64,000 bases of DNA from Begonia masoniana. Lineage: Eukaryota; Streptophyta; Magnoliopsida; Cucurbitales; Begoniaceae. The position numbers and the translations under genes are program-made. Where the stretch lies: positions 9,281,151-9,345,150 of the forward strand of contig CM039502.1 in NCBI GenBank assembly GCA_022432975.1, in the 5' to 3' direction. The notes beneath the pieces were generated by a model, which saw nothing but the letters and a program-made list of their open reading frames with translations, searched no databases and had not been told where the DNA came from. Within the stretch, counting starts at the first letter, position 1. Each line of letters opens with the position of its first letter. Of this stretch, positions 26,533-38,294 are shown piece after piece.

Positions 26533-26787
26533 TGTGCCTTCAACGGCTTCTCTAACCCAAAGATAGAAAGAATAAAAGAAGCTGTGGAACGTCGCACTAT
26601 GGTATTTATTTGTTGAAATGACGAAATTGATCATTATAGGCATGTGTATCTTACGTGGTTATGATGACGTGGATGCTTTATTTCTCCAGATTTCACCCAT
26701 TGCCGTGGATTGGTACGACTCTTTGACTCTTGACGACGTGGAAATTTCTACACCGTCGAAGTTCATTCCTACGTGGACTACTCTTCC
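26533..26787 (-). promoter_or_regulatory. SDH2 upstream region, unit 1
   Basis: About 255 bp separate the SDH2 start codon from the LTR start at 26788. It contains ACGT-core elements (TACGTGG, GATGACGTGGA, CGACGTGG) and is repeated with few changes ahead of every SDH2 copy in the array. It was probably the native 5' flank of the gene, cut by the LTR insertion. Confidence 0.5.
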
Positions 26788-28032
26788 TGTAACACCCGGG
26801 ATTTTCCTCCAACCTACGTAGCCCTTAAATTAGATGTTGTGGGAGCTTAACATTAATTGTTTAGCTTATTAGGCCCTTGGATGGAAAGTGGAAAATTATA
26901 AAGCAAGAAGTAAGTAATGTGAAGAGAAAAAGGAGGTTTGACAATTCAAACAATGGATGTTTGAAAAGTCAAATGTTTATATTTCAACCAATAAAATTTG
27001 TTGTTGAAAAAGTCAAAGGATATTTAAATGAAATAATTGATTAAAAAGTGGTGATTTTAAGTGACTTTCACGTTGGCTTTTAATGGAGGAAAAGGTGGGT
27101 GTAAGGGCAATTTTGAAGAGATTTAGAAATCAAAAGTGGAAATTTTGGTGAAGTTAAAATGCAAAAAGTGTGAGATTTTTCTTCATCTCCTTCCTTTTTT
27201 CTTCTCTCCAACAAACCAGCCCTTCCACCGAAGTTCTTCCCCTTCTTTGCTTCAATTTTCCAAGGCATTCTAAGGTAAAATCAATTGGGTTTTAGTTTGT
27301 GTATGCATAGGTGACGTTTGTTGATGATTTTGAAGTGTTTTGAGAGGTTTTGGTGAGTTTTGGTAGGAATTTGGAAACCCTAAAAGGGGAGCTACGAATT
27401 TCTCTTTTCTCTTGCTTGTTTCTTGCTAAATTTGGTTGTTGAAATGTTAGATAGGTTAGTTTGAATGGTTTATAAAGTTAGATGGGAGAATATGAGAAAG
27501 TTGTGCAAAAACCGGGTTTTGGTGTTAGGGGGCCGAATCTGTTTTGGTAATGTCGGTTTAGCCAAGTTGTTAATTGTTGAATTTGAGTGTTTCATTGGAT
27601 AATAGACATGGAGAGGTTTACGGAATGGGGTGGTACGTTGAAATTCGATAGAAAACGAGGGAGTTATGGTCGGTTGAAGTTTGGACGCTAAAATTGTGGG
27701 AATTTCGGGTTTTGGACTTTTAGATTTGTAGAGTTTGTTTAATTGTTGTTAGTTTTGATCTATGTATTCCTTAGAGTTTATAAGAGTGTTACTAAGTGAA
27801 TTTCCTAATTGTTAGGTTGGTGAACAGACAATTAATCGTGAAGAAGTGAGCAATTTGGTACGGAGTAAAAGGTAAGTAGGGGAGTGTATATGTTTTGCCT
27901 TCGGGCATACATTACGGAACGGTAGGAAATTGTTTGCTTGTTTAGTTGCTTGGTTCTGATTTGGTTGTTTGGTTTTGTTTGGTTAAGTATGGTTTTGAAT
28001 GTTTTGTTTTGGTTAAGCATGGTTTTGAAATG
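26788..28032 (+). repeat. Family S LTR start, unit 1 (truncated)
   Basis: It begins TGTAACACCCGGGATTTTCC and includes a CTAAG|GTAAAA donor-like site at about 27270, then a second exon (27816-27871) between TTAG and AAAG|GTAAGT. A GCCTTCGGGC hairpin block and CTACATTACGG follow. It stops inside the putative intron 2, at GAAATG, where SDH2 sequence begins. Copies recur at 28857, 30931, 33005, 35044, 37083 and 38295. No third leader exon is present. Confidence 0.75.
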
Positions 28033-28600
28033 ATGTGCTACAACAGGCGCACAATATGCACTCGTACATCCCATCCAACTTCAGTCTATCTTGTTTACTT
28101 TGAGGAATCTCCTTTCCAGGCACAGGTGGAGGGTTCTTCCTCTTCAACAACGATTCTATACTTTTGTACTGATTGTAGAAATTCGTCATATCCACTACAA
28201 GATCCTTGATCACAAACATATGAGGCAGCGGAGTAATCGACGAGGAAAGTCCGGACGGAATCTTAGTTAGACAAGCTAATCCATTACAGCTGTCAATATT
28301 CATCGCGCAGGAACCACAGATTCCTTCCCGGCAAGAGCGACGGAAAGTTATAGTAGGATCGATCTCGTTCTTAATCTTGATGAGAGCGTCGAGAAACATA
28401 GGTCCACATTCCTTGAGGTCGATCTGGTAATCCTGGAGCTCTGGTTTTCCAGGACTGTCAGGGCTCCAGCGATAAATAGAGAACGTCTTCAAATTCGCAC
28501 CGGCTTCAGCAACGGTATCGTGGGCCCGAGCTGCGACAAACCTCGAAGCCGACGAGCTCGTAACCTTAGAGATTGCTCTTCTCAACATTCTGATCGCCAT
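28013..28600 (-). pseudogene. SDH2: SDH2 exon 1-LTR chimeric ORF, unit 2
   Basis: From ATG 28600 (MAIRMLRR) the frame runs through the presequence, the 2Fe-2S cysteines and [10 protein letters not shown]. It then crosses the junction at 28027 into LTR sequence and ends FQNHA plus TAA, 195 residues in all. The natural end of exon 1 (YWWNPE...HANR) is lost. The junction lies at GAAATG, shared by SDH2 and the LTR. The protein would have a complete ferredoxin-like domain but only the first Cys group of the C-terminal domain, so it cannot bind all three clusters of complex II. No internal stop is present. Confidence 0.8.
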
Positions 28601-28856
28601 TGTTGCCTTCAACGGCTTCTCTAACCCAAAGATAGAAAGAATAAAAGAAGCTGTGGAACGTCGCACTATGGTATTTATTTGTTGAAATGACGAAATTGGT
28701 CATTATAGGCGTGTGTATCTTACGTGGTTATGATGACGTGGATGCTTTATTTCTCCAGATTTCACCCATTGCCGTGGATTGGTACGACTCTTTAACTCTT
28801 GACGACGTGGAAATTTCTACACCGTCGAAGTTCATTCCTACGTGGACTACTCTTCC

Positions 28857-30106
28857 TGTAACACCCGGGATTTTCCTCCAACCTACGCAGCCCTTAAATT
28901 AGATGTTGTGGGAGCTTAACATTAATTGTTTAGCTTATTAGGCCCTTGGATGGAAAGTGGAAAATTATAAAGCAAGAAGTAAGTAATGTGAAGAGAAGAA
29001 TGAGGTTTGACAATTCAAACAATGAATGTTTGAAAAGTCAAATGTTTATATTTCAACCAATAAAATTTGTTGTTGAAAAAGTCAAAGGAGATTTAAATGA
29101 AATAATTGATTAAAAAGTGGTGATTTTAAGTGACTTTCACGTTGGCTTTTAATGGAGGAAAAGATGGGTGTAAGGGCAATTTTGAAGAGATTTAGGGTTG
29201 AAATCAAAAGTTAAAATTTTGGTGAAGTTAAAATGCAAAAAGTGTGAGATTTTTCTTCATCTCCTTCCTTTTTTCTTCTCTCCCACGAACCAGCCCTTCC
29301 ACCCAAGTTCTTCCCTTTCTTTGCTTCAATTTTTCAAGGCATTCTAAGGTAAAATCAATTGGGTTTTAGTTTGTGTATGCATAGGTGAAGTTTGTTGACG
29401 ATTTTGAAGTGTTTTGAGAGGTTTTGGTTAGTTTTGGTAGGAATTTGGAAACCCTAAATGGAGAGCTACGAATTTCTCTTTTCTCTTGCTTGTTTCTTGG
29501 TAAATTTGGTTGTTGAAATGTTAGATAGGTTAGTTTGAATGGTTTATAAAGTTAGATGGGAGAATATGAGAAAGTTGTGAAAAAACTGGGTTTTGATTTT
29601 AGGGCGCCGAATCTGTTTTGGTAATTTCGGTTTAGCCAAGTTGTTAATTGTTGAATTTGAGTGTTTCATTGGATAATAGACATGGAGAGGTTTACGGAAT
29701 AGGGTGGTACGTTGAAATCCGATAGAAAACGAGGGAGTTATGGTCGGTTGAAGTTTGGACGCTAAAATTGTGGGAATTTCGGGTTTTGGACTTTTAGATT
29801 TGTAGAGTTTGTTTAATTGTTGTTAGTTTTGATCTATGTATTCCTTAGAGTTTATTAGAGTGTTACTAAGTGAATTTCCTAATTGTTAGGTTGGTGAACG
29901 GACAATTAATCGTGAAGAAGTGAGCAATTTGGTACGGAGTAACAGGTAAGTAGGGGAGTGTATATGTTTATCCTTCGGGCCTACATTACGGAACGGTAGG
30001 AAATTGTTTGCTTGTTTAGTTGCTTGGTTCTGATTTGGTTGTTTGGTTTTGTTTGGTTAAGTATTGTTTTGAATGTTTTGTTTTGGTTAAGCATGGTTTT
30101 GAAATG
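28857..30106 (+). repeat. Family S LTR start, unit 2
   Basis: Same truncated LTR as in unit 1, with the same junction to the next SDH2 copy at GAAATG. Small differences include loss of a few bases around 29200. Confidence 0.8.
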
Positions 30107-30674
30107 ATGTGCTACAACAGGCGCACAATATGCACTCGTACATCCCATCCAACTTCAGTCTATCTTGTTTACTTTGAGGAATCTCCTTTCCAGGCACAGG
30201 TGGAGGGTTCTTCCTCTTCAACCACGATTCTATACTTTTGTACTGATTGTAGAAATTCGTCATATACACTACAAGATACTTGATCACAAACATATGAGGC
30301 AGCAGGGTAATCGACGAGGAAGGTCCGGACGGAATCTTAGTTAGACAAGCTAATCCATTACAGCTGTCAATATTCATCGCGCAGGAACCACAGATTCCTT
30401 CCCGGCAAGAGCGACGAAAAGTTAGAGTAGGATCGATCTCGTTCTTAATCTTGATGAGAGCGTCGAGAAACATAGGTCCACATTCCTTGAGGTCGATCTG
30501 GTAATCCTGGAGCTTTGGTTTTCCAAGACTGTCAGGGCTCCAGCGATAAATCGAGAACGTCTTCAAATTCGCACCGTCTTCAGCAACGGTAGCGTGGGCC
30601 CGAGCTGCGACAAACCTCGAAGCCGACGAGCTCGTAACCCTAGAGATTGCTCTTCTCAACATTCTGATCGCCAT
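30087..30674 (-). pseudogene. SDH2: SDH2 exon 1-LTR chimeric ORF, unit 3
   Basis: This 195-codon open frame has the same structure as unit 2, starting [13 protein letters not shown] and ending FQNHA. Replacements relative to unit 1 include GKPKLQ for GKPELQ and IKYLVVYM for IKDLVVDM. All 2Fe-2S cysteines remain. The next copy, 2074 bp away, is almost identical, which marks a recent duplication. Confidence 0.8.
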
Positions 30675-30930
30675 TGTTGCCTTCAACGGCTTCTCTAACC
30701 CAAAGTTAGAAAGAATAAAAGAAGCTGTGGAACGTCGCACTATGGTATTTATTTGTTGAAATGACGAAATTAGTCATTATAGGCGTGTGTATCTTACGTG
30801 GTTATGATGACGTGGGTGCTTTATTTCTCCAGATTTCACCCATTGCCGTGGATTGGTACGACTCTTTGACTCTTGACGACGTGGAAATTTCTACACCGTC
30901 GAAGTTCATTCCTACGTGGACTACTCTTCC

Positions 30931-32180
30931 TGTAACACCCGGGATTTTCCTCCAACCTACGTAGCCCTTAAATTAGATGTTGTGGTGGCTTAACATTAAT
31001 TGTTTAGCTTATTAGGCCTTTGGATGGAAAGTGGAAAATTATAAAGCAAGAAGTAAGTAATGTGAAGAGAAGAAGGAGGTTTGACAATTCAAACAATGGA
31101 TGTTTGAAAAGTCAAATGTTTATATTTCAACCAATAAAATTTGTTGTTGAAAAAGTCAAAGGAGATTTAAATGAAATAATTGATTAAAAAGTGGTGATTT
31201 TAAGTGACTTTCCCGTTGGCTTTTAATGGAGGAAAAGATGGGTGTAAGGGCAATTTTGAAGAGATTTAGGGTTGAAATCAAAAGTTAAAATTTTGGTGAA
31301 GTTAAAATGCAAAAAGTGTGAGATTTTTCTTCATCTCCTTCCTTTTTTCTTCTCTCCCACGAACCAGCCCTTCCACCCAAGTTCTTCCCTTTCTTTGCTT
31401 CAATTTTTCAAGGCATTCTAAGGTAAAATCAATTGGGTTTTAGTTTGTGTATGCATAGGTGAAGTTTGTTGACGATTTTGAAGTGTTTTGAGAGGTTTTG
31501 GTTAGTTTTGGTAGGAATTTGGAAACCCTAAATGGAGAGCTACGAATTTCTCTTTTCTCTTGCTTGTTTCTTGGTAAATTTGGTTGTTGAAATGTTAGAT
31601 AGGTTAGTTTGAATGGTTTATAAAGTTAGATGGGAGAATATGAGAAAGTTGTGAAAAAACTGGGTTTTGGTTTTAGGGCGCCGAATTTGTTTTGGTAATT
31701 TCGGTTTAGCCAAGTTGTTAATTGTTGAATTTGAGTGTTTCATTGGATAATAGACATGGAGAGGTTTACGGAATAGGGTGGTACGTTGAAATCCGATAGA
31801 AAACGAGGGAGTTATGGTCGGTTGAAGTTTGGACGCTAAAATTGTGGGAATTTCGGGTTTTGGACTTTTAGATTTGTAGAGTTTGTTTAATTGTTGTTAG
31901 TTTTGATCTATGTATTCCTTAGAGTTTATTAGAGTGTTACTAAGTGAATTTCCTAATTGTTAGGTTGGTGAACGGACAATTAATCGTGAAGAAGTGAGCA
32001 ATTTGGTACGGAGTAACAGGTAAGTAGGGGAGTGTATATGTTTTGCCTTCGGGCCTACATTACGGAACGGTAGGAAATTGTTTGCTTGTTTAGTTGCTTG
32101 GTTCTGATTTGGTTGTTTGGTTTTGTTTGGTTAAGTATGGTTTTGAATGTTTTGTTTTGGTTAAGCATGGTTTTGAAATG
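30931..32180 (+). repeat. Family S LTR start, unit 3
   Basis: Truncated LTR copy, nearly identical to unit 2 and placed 2074 bp after it. Confidence 0.8.
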
Positions 32181-32748
32181 ATGTGCTACAACAGGCGCAC
32201 AATATGCACTCGTACATCCCATCCAACTTCAGTCTATCTTGTTTACTTTGAGGAATCTCCTTTCCAGGCACAGGTGGAGGGTTCTTCCTCTTCAACCACG
32301 ATTCTATACTTTTGTACTGATTGTAGAAATTCGTCATATACACTACAAGATACTTGATCACAAACATATGAGGCAGCAGGGTAATCGACGAGGAAGGTCC
32401 GGACGGAATCTTAGTTAGACAAGCTAATCCATTACAGCTGTCAATATTCATCGCGCAGGAACCACAGATTCCTTCCCGGCAAGAGCGACGAAAAGTTAGA
32501 GTAGGATCGATCTCGTTCTTAATCTTGATGAGAGCGTCGAGAAACATAGGTCCACATTCCTTGAGGTCGATCTGGTAATCCTGGAGCTTTGGTTTTCCAA
32601 GACTGTCAGGGCTCCAGCGATAAATCGAGAACGTCTTCAAATTCGCACCGGCTTCAGCAACGGTAGCGTGTGCCCGAGCTGCGACAAACCTCGAAGCCGA
32701 CGAGCTCGTAACCCTAGATATTGCTCTTCTCAACATTCAGATCGCCAT
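32161..32748 (-). pseudogene. SDH2: SDH2 exon 1-LTR chimeric copy, unit 4
   Basis: Almost identical to unit 3, but codon 4 is TGA (AGA to TGA), so the frame from ATG 32748 stops after three residues. A second ATG at 32736 reopens the same frame, giving [12 protein letters not shown] and 191 residues, so a presequence-like N-terminus could survive. It ends FQNHA at 32161. Confidence 0.8.
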
Positions 32749-33004
32749 TGTTGCCTTCAACGGCTTCTCTAACCCAAAGATAGAAAGAATAAAAGAAGCT
32801 GTGGAACGTCGCACTATGGTCTTTATTTGTTGAAATGAAGAAATTGGTCATTATAGGCATGTGTATCTTACGTGGTTATGATGACGTGGATGCTTTATTT
32901 CTCCAGATTTCACCCATTGCCGTGGATTGGTACGACTCTTTGACTCTTGACGACGTGGAAATTTCTACACCGTCGAAGTTCATTCCTACGTGGACTACTC
33001 TTCC

Positions 33005-34655
33005 TGTAACACCCGGGATTTTCCTCCAACCTACGTAGCCCTTAAATTAGATGTTGTGGGAGCTTAACATTAATTGTTTAGCTTATTAGGCCCTTGGATG
33101 GAAAGTGGAAAATTATAAAGCAAGAAGTAAGTAATGTGAAGAGAAGAAGGAGGTTTGACAATTCAAACAATGGATGTTTGAAAAGTCAAATGTTTATATT
33201 TCAACCAATAAAATTTGTTGTTGAAAAAGTCAAAGGAGATTTAAATGAAATAAATGATTGAAAAGTGGTGATTTTAAGTGACTTTCACGTTGGCTTTTAA
33301 TGGAGGAAAAGGTGGGTGTAAGTGCAATTTTGAAGAGATTTAGGGTTGAAATCACAAGTGGGAAATTTGGTGAAATTAAAATGCAAAAAGTGTGAGATTT
33401 TTCTTCATCTCCTTCCCCTTTTCTTCTCTCCCATGATCCAGCCCTTCCACCAAAGTTCTTCCTCTTCTTTGCTTCAATTTGTCAAGGCATTCTAAGGTAA
33501 AATCAATTGGGTTTTAGTTTGTGTATGTATAGGTGAAGTTTTTTGATGATTTTGAAGTGTTTTGAGAGGTTTTGGAGAGTTTTGTTAGGAATTGGGAAAC
33601 CCTAAATAAGGAGCTACGAATTTCTCTTTTCTCTTGCTTGTTTCTTGCTAAATTTGGTTGTTGAAATGTTAGATAGGTTAGTTTGAATGGTTTATAAAGT
33701 TAGATGGGAGAATATGAGAAAGTTGTGCAAAAATCGGGTTTTGGTGTTAGGGGGCCGAATCTGTTTTGGTAATATCGGTTTAGCCAAGTTGTTAATTGTT
33801 GAATTTGAGTGTTTCATTGGATAATAGACATGGAGAGGTTTACGGAATGGGGTGGTACGTTGAAATCCGATGAAAAACGAGGGAGTTATGGTCGGTTGAA
33901 GTTTGGACGCTAAAATTGTGGGAATTTCGGGTTTTGGACTTTTAGATTTGTAGAGTTTGTTTAATTGTTGTTAGTTTTGATCTATGTATTCCTTAGAGTT
34001 TATCAGAGTGTTACTAAGTGAATTTCCTAATTGTTAGGTTGGTGAACGGACAATTAATCGTGAAGAAGTGAGCAATTTGATACGGAGTAACAGGTAAGTA
34101 GGAGAGTGTATATGTTTTGCCTTCGGGCCTACATTACGGAACGGTAGGAAATTGTTTGCCTGTTTAATTGCTTGGTTCTGATTTGGTTGTTTGGTTTTGT
34201 TTGGTTAAGTATAGTTTTGAATGTTTTGTTTTGGTTAAGCATGGTTTTGAAATGTGAGTACGATATGTAATGAAAGAAGGGGGGGTTGGGGGTCTGTTGG
34301 CGGTGGTTTCTCGTCGCGAGTTAGTGTCTGAAATATGAAAAATTTGGGAGGTTCCCATGAAAGACGTGTAGTGGTTCCTCGTTGCGAATTAGTGTCTGAA
34401 ATATTGCAAATTCGGGAGGTTCCCACAAAAGACGTGTAGTGGTTCCTCGTCGCGAATTAGTGTATGAAATATGACAAATTCAAGAGGTTCTCACGAAAGA
34501 CGTGCGGTGGTTCCTCGTCGCGAATTAATGTCTGAAATATGGCAAATTCGGGATGTTCCCACGAAAGACGTGCGGTGGTTCCTCGTCGCGAATTATTGTC
34601 TGAAATATGGCGAATTCGGGAGGTTCCCACGAAAGACGTGTAATGGTTCTTCGTC
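33005..34655 (+). repeat. Family S LTR start with 68-bp repeats, unit 4
   Basis: This copy continues past the GAAATG point (34249) into native LTR sequence GAAATGTGAGTACGATATG. About five 68-bp repeats follow at 34303-34655, unit GGTTCCTCGTCGCGAATTAG...GTGTCTGAAATATGG...TTCCCACGAAAGACGTG. It is joined to SDH2 at CGCGA|TAAATC. Confidence 0.8.
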
Positions 34656-34787
34656 GCGATAAATCGAGAACGTCTTCAAATTCGCACCGGCTTCAGCAAC
34701 GGTAGCGTGAGCCCGAGCTGCGACAAACCTCGAAGCCGATGAGCTCGTAACCCTAGAGATTGCTCTTCTCAACATTGCGATCGTCAT
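34656..34787 (-). pseudogene. SDH2: SDH2 5' fragment, unit 5
   Basis: Only the first 44 or so codons remain ([13 protein letters not shown] to FSIYR), then sequence passes into the 68-bp LTR repeat. The presequence survives but no Fe-S domain does. The start now reads MTIAM, unlike MAIRM in units 1-3. Confidence 0.8.
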
Positions 34788-35043
34788 TGTTGCCTTCAAC
34801 GGCTTCTCTAACCCAAAGATAGAAAGAATAAAAGAAGCTGTGGAACATCGCACTATGGTATTTATTTGTTGAAATGACGAAATTGGTCATTATAGGCGTG
34901 TGTATCTTACGTTGTTATGATAACGTGGATGCTTTATTTCTCCAGATTTCACCCATTGCCGTGGATTGGTACGACTCTTTGACTCTTGACGACGTGGAAA
35001 TTTCTACACCGTCGAAGTTCATTCCTACGTGGACTACTCTTCC

Positions 35044-36694
35044 TGTAACACCCGGGATTTTCCTCCAACCTACGTAGCCCTTAAATTAGATGTTGTGGGA
35101 GCTTAACATTAATTGTTTAGCTTATTAGGCCATTGGATGGAAAGTGAAAAATTATAAAGCGAGACGTAAGTAATGTGAAGAGAAGAAGGAGGTTTGACAA
35201 TTCAAACAATGGATGTTTGAAAAGTCAAATGTTTATATTTCAACCAATCAAATTTGTTGTTGAAAAAGTCAAAGGAGATTTAAATGAAATAAATGATTGA
35301 AAAGTGGTGATTTTAAGTGACTTTCACGTTGGCTTTTAATGGAGGAAAAGGTGGGTGTAAGTGCAATTTTGAAGAGATTTAGGGTTGAAATCACAAGTGG
35401 GAAATTTGGTGAAATTAAAATGCAAAAAGTGTGAGATTTTTCTTCATCTCCTTCCCCTTTTCTTCTCTCCCATGATCCAGCCCTTCCACCAAAGTTCTTC
35501 CTCTTCTTTGCTTCAATTTGTCAAGGCATTCTAAGGTAAAATCAATTGGGTTTTAGTTTGTGTATGTATAGGTGAAGTTTTTTGATGATTTTGAAGTGTT
35601 TTGAGAGGTTTTGGAGAGTTTTGTTAGGAATTGGGAAACCCTAAATAAGGAGCTACGAATTTCTCTTTTCTCTTGCTTGTTTCTTGCTAAATTTGGTTGT
35701 TGAAATGTTAGATAGGTTAGTTTGAATGGTTTATAAAGTTAGATGGGAGAATATGAGAAAGTTGTGCAAAAATCGGGTTTTGGTGTTAGGGGGCCGAATC
35801 TGTTTTGGTAATATCGGTTTAGCCAAGTTGTTAATTGTTGAATTTGAGTGTTTCATTGGATAATAGACATGGAGAGGTTTACGGAATGGGGTGGTACGTT
35901 GAAATCCGATGAAAAACGAGGGAGTTATGGTCGGTTGAAGTTTGGACGCTAAAATTGTGGGAATTTCGGGTTTTGGACTTTTAGATTTGTAGAGTTTGTT
36001 TAATTGTTGTTAGTTTTGATCTATGTATTCCTTAGAGTTTTTCAGAGTGTTACTAAGTGAATTTCCTAATTGTTAGGTTGGTGAACGGACAATTAATCGT
36101 GAAGAAGTGAGCAATTTGGTACGGAGTAACAGGTAAGTAGGGGAGTGTATATGTTTTGCCTTCGGGCCTACATTACGGAACGGTAGGAAATTGTTTGCTT
36201 GTTTAGTTGCTTGGTTCTGATTTGGTTGCTTGGTTTTGTTTGGTTAAGTATGGTTTTGAATGTTTTGTTTTGGTTAAGCATGGTTTTGAAATGTGAGTAC
36301 GATATGTAATGAAAGAAGGGGGGGTTGGGGGTCTGTTGGCGGTGGTTCCTCGTCGCGAATTAGTGTCTGAAATATGGAAAATTCGGGAGGTTCCCATGAA
36401 AGATGTGCAGTGGTTCCTCGTTGCGAATTAGTGTCTGAAATATGGCAAATTCGGGAGGTTCCCACAAAAGACGTGTAGTGGTTCCTCATCGCGAATTAGT
36501 GTCTGAAATATGACAAATTGGGGAGGTTCTCACGAAAGACGTGCGGTGGTTCCTCGTCGCGAATTAGTGTCTGAAATATGGCAAATTCGGGATGTTCCCA
36601 CGAAAGACGTGCGGTGGATCCTCGTCGCGAATTAGTGTCTGAAATATGGCAAATTAGGGAGGTTCCCACGAAAGACGTGTAATGGTTCTTCGTC
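35044..36694 (+). repeat. Family S LTR start with 68-bp repeats, unit 5
   Basis: Same structure as unit 4. The 68-bp repeats are at about 36340-36694, with the same CGCGA junction to SDH2. Confidence 0.8.
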
Positions 36695-36826
36695 GCGATA
36701 AATCGAGAACGTCTTCAAATTTGCACCGGCTTCAGCAACGGTAGCGTGAGCCCGAGCTGCGACAAACCTCGAAGCCGATGCGCTCGTAACCCTAGAGATT
36801 GCTCTTCTCAACATTGCGATCGCCAT
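36695..36826 (-). pseudogene. SDH2: SDH2 5' fragment, unit 6
   Basis: Start [20 protein letters not shown], truncated at the same CGCGA|TAAATC junction as unit 5, so the two were copied together after that junction had formed. Confidence 0.8.
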
Positions 36827-37082
36827 TGTTGCCTTCAACGGCTTCTCTAACCCAAAGATAGAAAGAATAAAAGAAGCTGTGGAACGTCGCACTATGGTAT
36901 TTATTTGTTGAAATGACGAAATTGGTCATTATAGGCGTGTGTATCTTACGTTGTTATGATGACGTGGATGCTTTATTTCTCCAGATTTCACCCATTGCCG
37001 TGGATTGGTACAACTCTTTGATTCTTGATGACGTGGAAATTTCTACACCGTCGAAGTTCATTCCTACGTGGACTACTCTTCC

Positions 37083-37906
37083 TGTAACATCCGGGATTTT
37101 CCTCCAACCTACGTAGCCCTTAAATTAGATGTTGTGGGAGCTTAACATTAATTGTTTAGCTTATTAGGTCCTTGGATGGAAAGTGGAAAATTATAAAGCA
37201 AGAAGTAAGTAATGTGAAGAGAAGAAGGAGGTTTGACAATTCAAACAATGGATGTTTGAAAAGTCAAATGTTTATATTTCAACCAATAAAATTTGTTGTT
37301 GAAAAAGTCAAAGGAGATTTAAATGAAATAATTGATTGAAAAGTGGTGATTTTAAGTGACTTTCACGTTGGCTTTTAATGGAGGAAAAGGTGGGTGTAAG
37401 TGCAATTTTGAAGAGATTTAGGGTTGAAATCAAAAGTGGGAAATTTGGTGAAATTACAATGCAAAAAGTGTGAGATTTTTCTTCATCTCCTTCCCCTTTT
37501 CTTCTCTCCCATGAAATATGGAAAATTCGGGAGGTTCCCATGAAAGATGTGCAGTGCTTCCTCGTTGCGAATTAGTGTCTGAAATATGGAAAATTCGGGA
37601 GGTTCCCATGAAAGATGTGCAGTGGTTCCTCGTTGCGAATTAGTGTCTGAAATATGGCAAATTCGGGAGGTTCCCACAAAAGACGTGTAGTGGTTCCTCA
37701 TCGCGAATTAGTGTCTGAAATATGACAAATTGGGGAGGTTCTCACGAAAGACGTGCGGTGGTTCCTCGTCGCGAATTAGTGTCTGAAATATGGCAAATTC
37801 GGGATGTTCCCACGAAAGACGTGCGGTGGATCCTCGTCGCGAATTAGTGTCTGAAATATGGCAAATTCGGGAGGTTCCCACGAAAGACGTGTAATGGTTC
37901 TTCGTC
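37083..37906 (+). repeat. Family S LTR start, unit 6 (internally deleted)
   Basis: The LTR runs only to CTCTCCCATGAAA near 37515 and there joins directly to 68-bp repeats (37513-37906). This deletes about 1.2 kb relative to unit 5, through CCATGAA shared by both sides. Confidence 0.8.
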
Positions 37907-38038
37907 GCGATAAATCGAGAACGTCTTCAAATTCGCACCGGCTTCAGCAACGGTAGCGTGAGCCCGAGCTGCGACAAACCTCGAAGCCGATGCGCTCATA
38001 ACCCTAGAGATTGCTCTTCTCAACATTGCGATCGCCAT
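37907..38038 (-). pseudogene. SDH2: SDH2 5' fragment, unit 7
   Basis: Last copy, with the same truncated 44-codon fragment ([20 protein letters not shown]). It is followed on the plus strand by the final LTR copy. Confidence 0.8.
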
Positions 38039-38294
38039 TGTTGCCTTCAACGGCTTCTCTAACCCAAAGATAGAAAGAATAAAAGAAGCTGTGGAACGTC
38101 GCACTATGGTATTTATTTGTTGAAATGACGAAATTGGTCATTATAGGCGTGTGTATCTTACGTTGTTATGATGACGTGGATGCTTTATTTCTCCAGATTT
38201 CACCCATTGCCGTGGATTGGTACAACTCTTTGATTCTTGATAACGTGGAAATTTCTACACCATCGAAGTTCATTCCTACGTGGACTACTCTTCC

